Source of the DNA: Rhizobium giardinii bv. giardinii H152
GTDB taxonomy: Bacteria > Pseudomonadota > Alphaproteobacteria > Rhizobiales > Rhizobiaceae
Direction of reading: 5' to 3'
NCBI RefSeq assembly: GCF_000379605.1
Contig: NZ_KB902613.1
Location: 118,522-182,521 of the forward strand
Length of the DNA stretch: 64,000 bases
Position 1 is the stretch's first letter. Each line of letters opens with the position of its first letter. Shown here in pieces: positions 37,588 to 45,892 of this stretch. The notes beneath the pieces were generated by a model that was not told the DNA's origin, searched no databases, and was given only the letters and a program-made list of their open reading frames with translations. The translations under genes and the position numbers were made by a program.

Positions 37588-38216
37588 GCTGCGCTCCTGA
37601 CACCGTTGTTCCGTGCGAAAGTGGAACGATATCCCGCCGGGCGGACGCGCTCGAAGCTCAAGCGGTCGGCTGGCAGGCAGCCGGCGACAGCCATTGTGTT
37701 GCCGATCGCGGCAGGTTCGCCAAGGCGCTTCATCGGCCATCCGGCACGTTTCAGGATACGCTCGAAACGAAGATCGGTCGCCGTGACGATTTCGCGGTAG
37801 CCGCTCGCCATCGACCACTCGATGATGCCGGCAAACATGGTGAGCGTTGCGAGATGCAGTTGGCCCTCTCCCCTGCCCGCTTCGAGCGCGGTGTCGACGC
37901 AAAAGCGCGAGCTCTCCACCATATCCGCATGTCCGAAGAGCGAGCCATCTGCCAGCAGCTTCGGGAAGGTCTGTTCGACCATGGTCGGACCGGACGCGGG
38001 CAGAAGACGGGCGCAGCCCGCGACCCGATCAGTCGCATCGAGCGCCAGGATGTAGGTTGGCCCGAGGCCGTCATATTCGTCGCGTTCCTCGTCGGCCGCG
38101 ATCTCAACGTCCCAACCCAGGCGGGAGCCGAAGACCTGGGCCCGCAGGCGGTGCATCTGCGTCAGCAGCCCGTAATGGCGCTCATAAAGGTCTGGCGAAA
38201 CGACGAGAATGCGCAT
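37584..38216 (-). CDS. traI: LuxI-family acyl-homoserine-lactone synthase TraI
   Basis: 210 residues. LuxI invariant residues are visible: Arg and Phe in RLRAQVFGSRLGW with the following Trp, the Asp pair in DEYDGLGPTYIL, Arg in GCARLLP, and Glu/Arg in ESSRFCVD. The enzyme makes an N-acyl-homoserine lactone from SAM and an acyl carrier. As the first gene of the trb operon, in the Ti-plasmid arrangement, it couples conjugation to cell density. The ATG at 38216 is used; the frame extends further without similarity. The cognate TraR and TraM are not in this window. Confidence 0.92.
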   Translation of the reverse strand: MRILVVSPDLYERHYGLLTQMHRLRAQVFGSRLGWDVEIAADEERDEYDGLGPTYILALDATDRVAGCARLLPASGPTMVEQTFPKLLADGSLFGHADMVESSRFCVDTALEAGRGEGQLHLATLTMFAGIIEWSMASGYREIVTATDLRFERILKRAGWPMKRLGEPAAIGNTMAVAGCLPADRLSFERVRPAGYRSTFARNNGVRSAA

Positions 38217-38276
38217 GTTCCACTCCGTTGTGAATCGAATTGCGCATCTATCAATCATCACGACTCGGCCGTGGCT

Positions 38277-38294
38277 ACGTGCAATTTTGCACCT
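38277..38294. promoter_or_regulatory. tra-box-like palindrome upstream of traI
   Basis: ACGTGCAATTTTGCACCT contains the perfect 14-bp palindrome GTGCAA-TT-TTGCAC. It matches the TraR tra-box pattern (ACGTGCAGATCTGCACAT) at the outer halves and differs mainly at the centre. It lies 61 bp before the traI ATG in the traI-repA divergent region (38217-38582), where Ti-type plasmids carry such boxes. TraR-AHL could thus activate both transfer and repABC. Only one box was found. Confidence 0.75.
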
Positions 38295-38582
38295 CGGCGA
38301 TTCCACCGAATCGGGGTTTAGTGCCGCCAAAACGGTCATCAAAGGTGTGGATGAGGAATGCAGATCTGATTTTCCGGATCGAGGCCGGGAGAACAGAAGG
38401 TCGATCTAAGTTGCGGAAGTGTATGAATGAATCTGAATTCGCGGAGAATTTGCAGCGATCGCGTTAACTTCTTGTTAACCAAAAAGATCTTGCTCACCGA
38501 CCAGAATCGAAGCTTATTGTCACTGGCGGAACTTTCTCGGTTTCGCGAAAAATATCGCCACTGGCAAGAAATGGGTTTTGAG

Positions 38583-39797
38583 ATGGCGAAGACCGCCGCG
38601 AAAGCAGCACCCGTATTTGAAGGGTTGACCGCATTGATGGAGCGTCATGCCGACGCCCTCTCCAGTCAACTTCAAGCACATCATCTCAAGGTCTTCCCTC
38701 CGACCTCCGAGAAAGGCATTCGAACATTTGCGCCATCGGAGGCGTCCAAGCTGCTGGGCGTCGGTGAGTCTTATCTAAGGCAGACCGCTTCGGAAATGCC
38801 GGAGCTGAATGTCAGCATCAGCCCGGGGGGGCGGCGGACTTTCTCGATTGAAGACATTCACGCAATCCGCAAGCACATGGACCAGGTTGGCCGTGGCAGC
38901 CGACGCTACTTGCCGCATCGGCGAGACGGTGAGCAGCTGCAGGTTATCTCGGTGATGAATTTCAAGGGTGGGTCGGGAAAGACGACCACCGCCGCGCATC
39001 TCGCACAGTACCTGGCAATGCGCGGCTACCGAATCCTGGCAATCGATCTCGATCCTCAGGCAAGCCTTTCCGCCCTCTTCGGCAGTCAACCGGAAACGGA
39101 CGTGGGCCCGAACGAAACGCTTTACGGTGCCATCAGGTATGACGAGGAGCAGGTACCGATCGAGCAAGTCGTCAGAGGGACCTACATTCCCGATCTCCAC
39201 CTGATCCCCGGTAACCTCGAATTGATGGAATTCGAGCACGACACGCCGCGTGCGCTGATGAAGCGGAAGGAAGGCGACACGCTCTTTTACGGTCGGATCA
39301 GTCAAGTCATCGAAGACATCGCTGATAACTATGACGTCGTCGTCATCGATTGCCCTCCCCAGCTAGGCTACCTCACGCTGTCGGCTCTGACGGCGGCAAC
39401 GTCCATCCTGGTCACCGTGCATCCGCAAATGCTAGACGTGATGTCGATGAACCAGTTCCTGGCCATGACATCGAACCTCCTGCGGGAAATCGAAAACGCC
39501 GGCGCGCAGTTCAAGTTCAATTGGATGCGCTACCTGATAACCCGTTTCGAACCAAGCGATGGACCGCAAAACCAGATGGTCGGCTATCTGCGGTCGATCT
39601 TTGGTGAGAATGTCCTGAATTTCCCGATGCTCAAAACAACAGCGGTTTCGGACGCCGGCCTGACCAACCAGACCCTTTTCGAAGTCGAACGCAGCCAGTT
39701 TACGCGGTCGACCTACGATCGAGCATTGGAGGCCATGAATGCCGTCAACGACGAGATCGAAAGCCTGATCAAAAAAGCATGGGGTAGACCGACATGA
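38583..39797 (+). CDS. repA: Plasmid partitioning ATPase RepA (ParA-like)
   Basis: 404 residues from the ATG at 38583; in-frame ATGs at 38571 and 38427 are alternatives, and length plus the FEGLTALMERHADALSSQL start favour the shorter form. A helix-turn-helix-like DNA-binding region is near 50-80 (FAPSEASKLLGVGESYLRQ). The deviant Walker A (FKGGSGKTTTAAHLA) is near residue 129 and YDVVVIDCPPQLGYLTLSAL is Walker B. RepA drives segregation and represses the operon with RepB. The repB start overlaps its stop (ATGA). Confidence 0.95.
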   Translation: MAKTAAKAAPVFEGLTALMERHADALSSQLQAHHLKVFPPTSEKGIRTFAPSEASKLLGVGESYLRQTASEMPELNVSISPGGRRTFSIEDIHAIRKHMDQVGRGSRRYLPHRRDGEQLQVISVMNFKGGSGKTTTAAHLAQYLAMRGYRILAIDLDPQASLSALFGSQPETDVGPNETLYGAIRYDEEQVPIEQVVRGTYIPDLHLIPGNLELMEFEHDTPRALMKRKEGDTLFYGRISQVIEDIADNYDVVVIDCPPQLGYLTLSALTAATSILVTVHPQMLDVMSMNQFLAMTSNLLREIENAGAQFKFNWMRYLITRFEPSDGPQNQMVGYLRSIFGENVLNFPMLKTTAVSDAGLTNQTLFEVERSQFTRSTYDRALEAMNAVNDEIESLIKKAWGRPT

Positions 39798-40816
39798 GCC
39801 GCAAGCACATCCTCGGAGTCTCTACAGACGCACCCGATACGTCATCAGCAGAGAACCGGACGGCAAAGAACCGCTCCATGCCGCTTCTCGGCGTAGTAAG
39901 GAAAGAGCGCGACCCATCAACGAAGCTGACCGCGAATATCGGCAACGCACTGCGCGAGCAGAACGACCGTCTTGGCCGTGCGGAGGAGATTGAGCGGCGT
40001 CTTGCCGAAGGCCAGGCTGTGGTGGAACTGGACGCCTCGTCCATCGAGCCATCCTTCGTGCAGGATCGCATGCAAGGGGACATCGACGGCCTCGCTGTTT
40101 CGATTCGCGAGCAAGGGCAGCAGGTCCCGATCCTCGTAAGGCCTCATCCCGACCAGCCCGGCCGATATCAGGTTGCCTTTGGCCACCGTCGGCTGCGCGC
40201 CGTTTCGGATCTTGGCCTTCCTGTAAAGGCAGTCGTTCGCGAACTGACGGACGAGCAACTTGTCGTAGCCCAGGGTCAGGAAAACAATGAGCGGGAAGAT
40301 CTTACTTTCATCGAAAAGGCGCGGTTCGCGCATCGACTGAACAAGCAGTTTTCACGAGAGATCGTCATCGCTGCCATGTCGATCGACAAGAGCAATCTGT
40401 CGAAGATGCTCCTGCTTGTCGACGCCCTCCCCGCCGAACTGATCGATGCTATTGGCGCCGCTCCAGGAGTTGGACGCCCAAGCTGGCAACAACTGGCAGA
40501 ACTCGTCGAGAAGGCAGCTTCCGCATCGGATGCGATCAAATTTGCGACCTCGGCAGAGGTACAGACGCTGCCATCGGCAGACCGATTCAAGGCGGTGATC
40601 GGCCACCTGAAGCCGCGTCGGATCGCGCGTGGGCTTCCGGACGTTATGTCGACCCCGGATGGCGACAGACTTGCGCAGGTGACACAGAGCAAGAGCAAGC
40701 TGGAGATCACTATCGACAGGAAGGCGACGCCCGACTTTGCGGCCTTCGTACTCGAACATCTGCCGGGGCTTTACCAAGAGTACCGCGCCAAGATTCAACG
40801 CAATCAAGGAGACTAA
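39794..40816 (+). CDS. repB: Plasmid partitioning protein RepB (ParB-like)
   Basis: 340 residues of ParB/Spo0J type. The nuclease-like domain shows LAVSIREQGQQVPILVRPHP and YQVAFGHRRLRAVSDLG. The central helix-turn-helix has AAMSIDKSNLSKMLLLVDALP. It binds the centromere (parS) sites and works with RepA. It overlaps repA by 4 bp and is followed by a 155-bp gap carrying the antisense RNA. Two parS-like palindromes lie downstream of repC. Confidence 0.95.
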   Translation: MSRKHILGVSTDAPDTSSAENRTAKNRSMPLLGVVRKERDPSTKLTANIGNALREQNDRLGRAEEIERRLAEGQAVVELDASSIEPSFVQDRMQGDIDGLAVSIREQGQQVPILVRPHPDQPGRYQVAFGHRRLRAVSDLGLPVKAVVRELTDEQLVVAQGQENNEREDLTFIEKARFAHRLNKQFSREIVIAAMSIDKSNLSKMLLLVDALPAELIDAIGAAPGVGRPSWQQLAELVEKAASASDAIKFATSAEVQTLPSADRFKAVIGHLKPRRIARGLPDVMSTPDGDRLAQVTQSKSKLEITIDRKATPDFAAFVLEHLPGLYQEYRAKIQRNQGD

Positions 40817-40821
40817 CCCGC

Positions 40822-40877
40822 AAAAGAAAAGAGCCCCCTCAACGTTGCCGTCGCGGAAGCCCTTCTGTCTCTTTAGC
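40822..40877 (-). ncRNA. Predicted antisense (incompatibility) RNA in the repB-repC gap
   Basis: On the - strand a promoter at 40884-40912 would start a transcript near 40877. It ends in a stem formed by AAGGGCTTCC and GGGGGCTCTT (with G-U pairs) followed by a T-rich tract ending near 40822. This gives about 56 nt. repABC plasmids encode a small counter-transcribed RNA of this size and place that limits repC expression and causes incompatibility. Ends are estimated from the sequence only. Confidence 0.72.
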
Positions 40878-40883
40878 ACGAAC

Positions 40884-40912
40884 AGAATCGCATTTCCTCG
40901 AATCTTCGTCAA
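40884..40912 (-). promoter_or_regulatory. Promoter of the antisense RNA
   Basis: TTGACG (-35, reading the - strand from 40912) is separated by 17 bp from GATTCT (-10). The -35 fits sigma-70 consensus well and spacing is ideal. It points against repC and matches the strong constitutive promoter expected for the repABC counter-transcript. Confidence 0.65.
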
Positions 40913-40971
40913 GAGTCTTTGGCGCCGTTTTGGTGAGCGGATTTCTTTTGCCTGCTGAAAGGTGAAAGACG

Positions 40972-42186
40972 ATGCAGACGGGAAGTGTGACGACGCCATT
41001 CGGGCGGCGGCCGATGACGCTTGCGCTCGTGCGGCGCCAGGCGGCCTTGGCCGATATCAAACAAGGCAAGACTGCGGACAAGTGGAAGGTATTCAGGGAT
41101 GCTTCCGCGGCCATGGAACTGCTCGGGATTCAGTCCAACAGCCTCGCGGTTCTTGATGCGCTCTTGAGTTTCTATCCCGAGAATGAGTTGCGGCAGGACG
41201 CACAACTGATCGTCTTCCCCTCGAATGCTCAGCTTGCACTTCGAGCCCATGCGATGGCGGGCGCGACTTTGCGTAGACACATCGCCATCCTGGTGGAAGC
41301 CGGCCTAATCGTCCGGAAGGATAGCGCCAATGGAAAGCGCTACGCCCGTAAGGACGGCGACGGCCTGATCGAGAGCGCCTTCGGCTTCGACTTGTCGCCG
41401 CTCCTGGCACGGTCCGAGGAACTGGCGATGATGGCGCAGCAAGTAATGGCCAACAGAGCGGCGTTTAGGAAGGCGAAAGAAAGCCTGACGATCTGCCGTC
41501 GCGACGTCCGGAAGCTGATCACGGCCGCTATGGAGGAGGGCGCCGAAGGCGATTGGCAAGCGATCGAGGACATCTATGTGGGGCTTGTGAGCCGAATTCC
41601 GCGCGTTCCGACGCTTGCCGACGTTGCGACGATCCTTGAGGAAATGGGGATGCTTCGCGAGGAGATAGTCACTCGATTGGAAATTCAGGAAGAATCCAAA
41701 AATAGTAGCACCAATGACGCTCATAGTGAGCAGCACATACAGAATTCAAATCCCGAATCCATCTATGAACTTGAACCGAGCTCCGGAAAAGAGCTGGGAG
41801 CGAGGCCGAGCGAAATGCGCCGGTCGAAGAGTGAGCCGATAAAGGCGTTCCCGCTGGGTGTGGTGTTGAAGGCATGCCCGACGATATCGGACTATGGACC
41901 GGGCGGCGCAATCGGGAACTGGCGCGATTTGATGTCGGCCGCGGTGGTCGTTCGATCGATGCTGAAGGTAAGCCCCTCCGCCTATCAGGAGGCCTCCGAC
42001 GCTATGGGGCCGGAAAATGCGGCCGCGGCGGTCGCTTGCATCTTGGAGCGTGCGAACTTCATCAACTCGGCTGGCGGCTATCTGCGGGATCTTACGAGGC
42101 GCACGGAACGAGGAGAGTTTTCCCTAGGCCCCATGATAATGGCGTTGTTGAGAGCAAACGGGCAGGGGAGTTTGCAGGCTGGATAG
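40972..42186 (+). CDS. repC: Replication initiator RepC
   Basis: 404 residues with the typical N-terminus (TGSVTTPFGRRPMTLALVRRQ) and a winged-helix region (NAQLALRAHAMAGATLRRHIAILVEAGLIVRKDS, residues about 85-118, read in parts). RepC is the initiator of repABC plasmids and its coding sequence usually contains the origin. AAAGGTG precedes the ATG. An AT-rich stretch inside the gene (41664-41776) is the likely oriV. Expression is probably limited by the antisense RNA upstream. Confidence 0.95.
   Translation: MQTGSVTTPFGRRPMTLALVRRQAALADIKQGKTADKWKVFRDASAAMELLGIQSNSLAVLDALLSFYPENELRQDAQLIVFPSNAQLALRAHAMAGATLRRHIAILVEAGLIVRKDSANGKRYARKDGDGLIESAFGFDLSPLLARSEELAMMAQQVMANRAAFRKAKESLTICRRDVRKLITAAMEEGAEGDWQAIEDIYVGLVSRIPRVPTLADVATILEEMGMLREEIVTRLEIQEESKNSSTNDAHSEQHIQNSNPESIYELEPSSGKELGARPSEMRRSKSEPIKAFPLGVVLKACPTISDYGPGGAIGNWRDLMSAAVVVRSMLKVSPSAYQEASDAMGPENAAAAVACILERANFINSAGGYLRDLTRRTERGEFSLGPMIMALLRANGQGSLQAG
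41664..41776. other. Candidate replication origin inside repC
   Basis: A clearly AT-rich island inside an otherwise GC-rich gene, encoding a low-complexity linker (EESKNSSTNDAHSEQHIQNS). In characterised repABC plasmids the origin lies in an AT-rich stretch in the middle of repC. Assignment is by composition and position. Confidence 0.6.
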
Positions 42187-42256
42187 GCTCCGAGCTTGGC
42201 CTCGAGATCCGATTCGGGTGGAGCGGCGCGTGGAAGCGGCGAAGGCAATTTTCATG

Positions 42257-42272
42257 GTGGTCAGCTGACCAC
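42257..42272. repeat. parS-like palindrome, copy 1
   Basis: GTGGTCAGCTGACCAC is a perfect 16-bp palindrome. It fits the repABC centromere pattern GTTNNCNGCNGNNAAC at all but two symmetric positions. Located 70 bp after the repC stop, where RepB-binding sites occur on several repABC plasmids. Flanked by TTTTC on the left and a CTAA...CTGAAAA block on the right, both shared with copy 2. Confidence 0.72.
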
Positions 42273-42688
42273 AGTTCTAAGAACCTGAAAACCCACGGAT
42301 TATGCGGGCCAAGTCGTTCTAGCTCTTCTGGTCGCAGGCTGGTGAGCCGCGTGTGGTGTGATTGAGAACACGGGTTTCGCCGCGCCCGATCGGCAAGCGC
42401 CTGCGCTGGCACCAGCAGCACCGGCCGGTGCGAACTGGCGGAGATCGGCGGCGGAACGCATGAGGCTGTCCATGACCTCTTGGACGGGCTTAGGGATGGT
42501 GGGCCGCTCCAGTACGGAGATGCAATTGAAGGGTGTTACCGATCCGACTGCCCGCCGTCAAGCGCCGGGGCCCACCCTCTCCGCCTTCAGCCATGATAGG
42601 GACCTGGGGGAGGCTGATGATCCTTGCTGAACGAGTCAACCTCACAGTCATACCCGTCAGTGCAGGGGCACCGAAGGCGCGCTTTTCT

Positions 42689-42706
42689 GGTGGTCAGCTG
42701 ACCACC
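42689..42706. repeat. parS-like palindrome, copy 2
   Basis: GGTGGTCAGCTGACCACC is a perfect 18-bp palindrome containing the same 16-bp core as copy 1, with the TTTTC left flank and CTAA...CTGAAAA right flank repeated. Two copies in the same orientation form a candidate centromere for RepB. Confidence 0.72.
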
Positions 42707-42840
42707 GTCCTAAACAACTGAAAAATATGGGGTTTCTGTACGGTATTCTGTTGAGCGAGTTCTTATCTCCGGGTAGACGGGAACTCACTTCAGCGGGATG
42801 CCAGCCCCGTGAAGCTGTCTCAGGGCAATTCAAATCCCAG

Positions 42841-43500
42841 CTACTGATCGAATTGCTTGGCAAGCGTACGGACCTTGGCCGCCAGTTCCGTTTCAAGGCT
42901 TTCCCCTTCAAGGCCCTGCGCTTTGTCGAAACTGTCGACCTGCAGTTCATGCAAGGCGAAGAAATCATCGGTGTAGATCGCCTTTTCACTCCCAACCTTT
43001 TTGACGAATACAACGATGTTCTTGGTGTCAACCTGTGCCTCGAGCCGTATCAGGTGCTCACCGTAGGCATCGAAGTTCGGGTGCACAAACCGATAGTTCT
43101 CGCTATCTTGAAATTTGGTTGAATCATCCGCATCGACGACAAAGCCGTCCCCACTGCGCTTGAACTGCATGTTGCAGCGCTTGCATGCACCTGCGAGATT
43201 CCACATCGCATAGCTGAATGGCTTGTAGACCGGCTTTCCCTTGGGAAGGATGTGCTCGCGATCGGTCATATACGGGCCTGCCCCATTGAGGTTCAGGCGG
43301 CAATAACAGCAATTTCCGCCATGGCGCGCGAGGTGATAGGCGAGGATCTTGTCCTTCGCGTTTTTGAGCGCCTGCAGTTCGTTCTCGTCCTCGGACTTCC
43401 AGTCCCAGGGCTTTTCTGTTTGCAAGGCCTTCTCGACCGCTGCAGCTTCTTCCGTACTCAGCTGAAAATCGTCAAGGGCCGGCAAATAGCGGTCAACCAT
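42841..43500 (-). CDS. HNH endonuclease, PtuB-like (Septu defence)
   Basis: 219 residues. The HNH/zinc core is clear: CCYCRLNLNGAG, then TDREHILPKG with the catalytic His, and WNLAGACKRCNMQFK with the second Cys pair. Such nucleases partner an ABC-type ATPase in Septu (PtuA-PtuB) anti-phage systems and related retron effectors. The start overlaps the ATPase stop by 8 bp, showing tight coupling. The acidic C-terminal part has no known motif. It sits between the plasmid centromere and recombinase genes. Confidence 0.72.
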   Translation of the reverse strand: MVDRYLPALDDFQLSTEEAAAVEKALQTEKPWDWKSEDENELQALKNAKDKILAYHLARHGGNCCYCRLNLNGAGPYMTDREHILPKGKPVYKPFSYAMWNLAGACKRCNMQFKRSGDGFVVDADDSTKFQDSENYRFVHPNFDAYGEHLIRLEAQVDTKNIVVFVKKVGSEKAIYTDDFFALHELQVDSFDKAQGLEGESLETELAAKVRTLAKQFDQ

Positions 43501-44665
43501 CGCTCTTGTCGACTCCGCGCCGCTGTTGATCGACCTGCCCGATCAGGTCTTCAACCGCTTTGAAAAACTTCCGTTGTTTTTCATCGAAGCTCTTGATCGC
43601 CATATCGTTGACAAGCGCAATAGCGCTATCGCGGGTAATTTCACCGCGTTCCACCCGCGTAACGACACCTACCATCTCCTCACTTACGAAATGGCTTGCT
43701 GGCGTGATCACATCAAAAGCCCGCCAAAGAACTCCTTCCACGTTGGCTGCGGAGGCCTTGGCCTCCTTCAGGTCAACTGCGGACGGCTCGCCATTCTGAA
43801 TTTGAAACACAGAGACAATATCGGGCAACGCTCCAAGAGCACCAACGACGATCAATGGAGCGTGGGTCGCGACGACAATAGTCGCGTTACGGTAAGAGAC
43901 TGCAGCGACGATCTTCTCGAGGTACTCCCGCTGCCATCGGGGATGAAGGCTGTTCTCTGGCTCGTCAATAAGAATGACCGGGTCCTGGCCGATGGAACTG
44001 ATCAAGAATACGAGGGAGGAAATCAGTGCCAGTTCCCCCGAACTGGCGTTGAGAAGCTCAATGACTTCGCCGTCGTGCCGCTCCAGGAAGACCTGAATTC
44101 CGCGGATGCGTCCAAGCCGTCGAAGGCTATCCTCGCTGCGGAGGATAGCTCCGAATTCTCGTCCCAATGAAAACGACAATGCTGATTCCCCTTGGTCAAT
44201 CCAAAGAATTTCCTCCGGGTTATGCCGACGCAAGAATGCGACGACAGCGTCGTAGTCGTTTGGATCGAACAGGAAATCTGCTGGGTCTAAATATGCCGTG
44301 TACGGGTCTGAATCGACGAGGAACCCGAAACGTGGCCGGTAACCGCAGTATTCAAGGATCGCTCCAATCTGATAAAATCGCGAGTCATGTTGGTTGATAG
44401 TCCTTCCAATCGCGCGCTTAACGATGCTCTTTGGAGACCTGCTGCCTCTCCCGGCCGAGATACGCTTCAACCCACGCAAGCCCGAAAAGCGATCATGCGC
44501 GGTGTTCGAAATGATCGCTAGATCCCGATCACCGCGGATCTGGACCGCGAGTTCGCGGAGGAAGCGGCTCTTTCCAGAACCGTTGGGTCCCACAAGGATG
44601 GCCAACTTCTCGGCGACGGGCCCATGGTCCACCAGTCCAAGCCGTTGCAAGTTTGAGGGGGCCAT
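43493..44665 (-). CDS. ABC/SMC-type ATPase, PtuA-like (Septu defence)
   Basis: 390 residues. Walker A VGPNGSGKS is at 25-33, the ABC signature region is LLNASSGELALIS (about 205), Walker B with the catalytic Glu is PVILIDEPENSLHP (about 228), and the switch His is in IVVATHAP (about 260). This single-domain ABC ATPase without transporter partners, coupled to an HNH nuclease, is the PtuA pattern. No reverse transcriptase is nearby, so a retron is unlikely. AGGACTT precedes the ATG. OLD-type or other overcoming-lysogenisation ATPases are alternatives. Confidence 0.7.
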   Translation of the reverse strand: MAPSNLQRLGLVDHGPVAEKLAILVGPNGSGKSRFLRELAVQIRGDRDLAIISNTAHDRFSGLRGLKRISAGRGSRSPKSIVKRAIGRTINQHDSRFYQIGAILEYCGYRPRFGFLVDSDPYTAYLDPADFLFDPNDYDAVVAFLRRHNPEEILWIDQGESALSFSLGREFGAILRSEDSLRRLGRIRGIQVFLERHDGEVIELLNASSGELALISSLVFLISSIGQDPVILIDEPENSLHPRWQREYLEKIVAAVSYRNATIVVATHAPLIVVGALGALPDIVSVFQIQNGEPSAVDLKEAKASAANVEGVLWRAFDVITPASHFVSEEMVGVVTRVERGEITRDSAIALVNDMAIKSFDEKQRKFFKAVEDLIGQVDQQRRGVDKSDG

Positions 44666-44789
44666 TTGAAGTCCTGGTTGGCATATTTCGAGCGTAGAGG
44701 ACAGCTACGCTACTCAGCGGCGGCTCGGAATCAAGCCCTCCGATGAATACCCTGTCCGTAATCCTCTTCAATATCGTCTAGCGCGGTCT

Positions 44790-45867
44790 TCAGAGCATCC
44801 GGGCGGCCTTGCCACTTCGCCGTGCCGCACTGTTATAGTAGCTTGACGCGTGCTGCACGGATCGATGCCGCGACCGCTCCATCGCTTCGGGTAGGGGAAT
44901 GCCGCGATTGGCGGCCTCGGTCAGATAGCCGGAGCGAAGGCCGTGCGCCGAAAACTCCCGCGCCTCCAGCCCGGCCTCCGTCGCCCGTTGCTTCAGGATG
45001 GCATTCACCGCCTGCGGATCGAGCGCCCGCCGCGATACATTCCCCCAGCGATGAATGGCCAGGCACATACTGCCGCTATCGATGTTCGCCGCCTAGAGCC
45101 AGGCGTTCAGCGCCCCGACCGGCCGGCCGGTGAGGTAGACGATTTCCTCGTGATCGGCGCCGCTGGTTTTGGTGCGGCCGAGGTGAATGGATCAAGACGG
45201 AAGGGGCGTGCCGCACTCGTCGACAACCGGATCTTGGCCTTCAACTGCTCCTTGTGTAGGCCGGCGACTTCGCTGCGGCGGCGGCCACCGGAGGCAAGGG
45301 CAACCATCAGCAGCGCCCGGTCGCGCCGATCGCGAAGGCGGTCCTACAGGTGGCGAGCAGTCTGGCGAGGACGGCGCCAGTCACGGCCTTGGCGCTTTTT
45401 CTCGTCGTGGACGGCCGGGCGGATCGCCGACTTGAGGGCAGGGGAGGCGAAGTCGCCGTCGAGCCCCCGCCACTTTGTCAGCGTCGACCAATTGGGCAGC
45501 CGCCGGCGCACCGTGCACCCGACGCGTGCGGCCCAGTCGCCTTGAGCAAGCCGGCGGCGCGCAAAGTCTGATCGACGTCGGCCGGCATGCCGTGATCACT
45601 GTCGACCTCGCGCTTGGCCGGATCCCAAAGGTGATGGGCGACGAATTTCAGGAGCAACGCCTCGGGCGCCGGCCAGGGCAGGGTAGCGCCCGTCGCCGAA
45701 AGCGCCCATGCCTCGATGTAGGCGAGGTCGGAGGCAAACGCGCGGAGCGTGTTTTTCCCCATGCCGCCGTTGACGAGGTGTTTTAGGGTTTCGACGTCCT
45801 GGTCGGTCAACAGCTCGGGGAACTGATCGCGCCGATCGATCGGCAGCACTGGGGCAATTGTGTCCAA
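44790..45867 (-). pseudogene. Tyrosine recombinase, decayed
   Basis: Pieces in three reading frames together make a phage-type integrase of about 350 residues. 45478-45867 encodes the N-terminal core-binding part (LTDQDVETLKHLVNGGM, NTLRAFASDLAYIEAW). A middle piece has MVALASGGRRRSEVAGLHKEQL with the first catalytic Arg. 44790-45068 has FSAHGLRSGYLTEAANRGIPL and RSVQHASSYYN with the HxxR and Tyr regions. At least two frameshifts and a TAG near 45092 separate them. It follows an intact tyrosine recombinase by 25 bp in the same orientation, so the pair was once a tandem. Confidence 0.85.
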
Positions 45868-45892
45868 CTGATCGGGCGAGGGGAGGGGCCTC

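Larger units (their letters stand above)
42187..42840. other. Non-coding region after repC carrying the parS-like repeats
   Basis: 654 bp between repC and the HNH nuclease gene. Apart from the two palindromic repeats listed separately, only a short weak frame at 42358-42630 is present; it has no recognisable domain. The two repeats are 432 bp apart in direct orientation with similar flanks. Confidence 0.5.

Noticed and set aside
27951..38216. oriT or relaxase genes linked to the trb operon
   Set aside because: All genes from traI to trbI are mating-pair-formation components; no relaxase, coupling protein or nick-site pattern was recognised.
42358..42630. Possible 90-residue protein between the parS-like repeats
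   Set aside because: No ribosome site or family motif, Pro/Ala-rich, and it lies in a probable centromere region.
42841..44665. Retron with PtuAB effector
   Set aside because: No reverse transcriptase or msr/msd-like RNA was found nearby.
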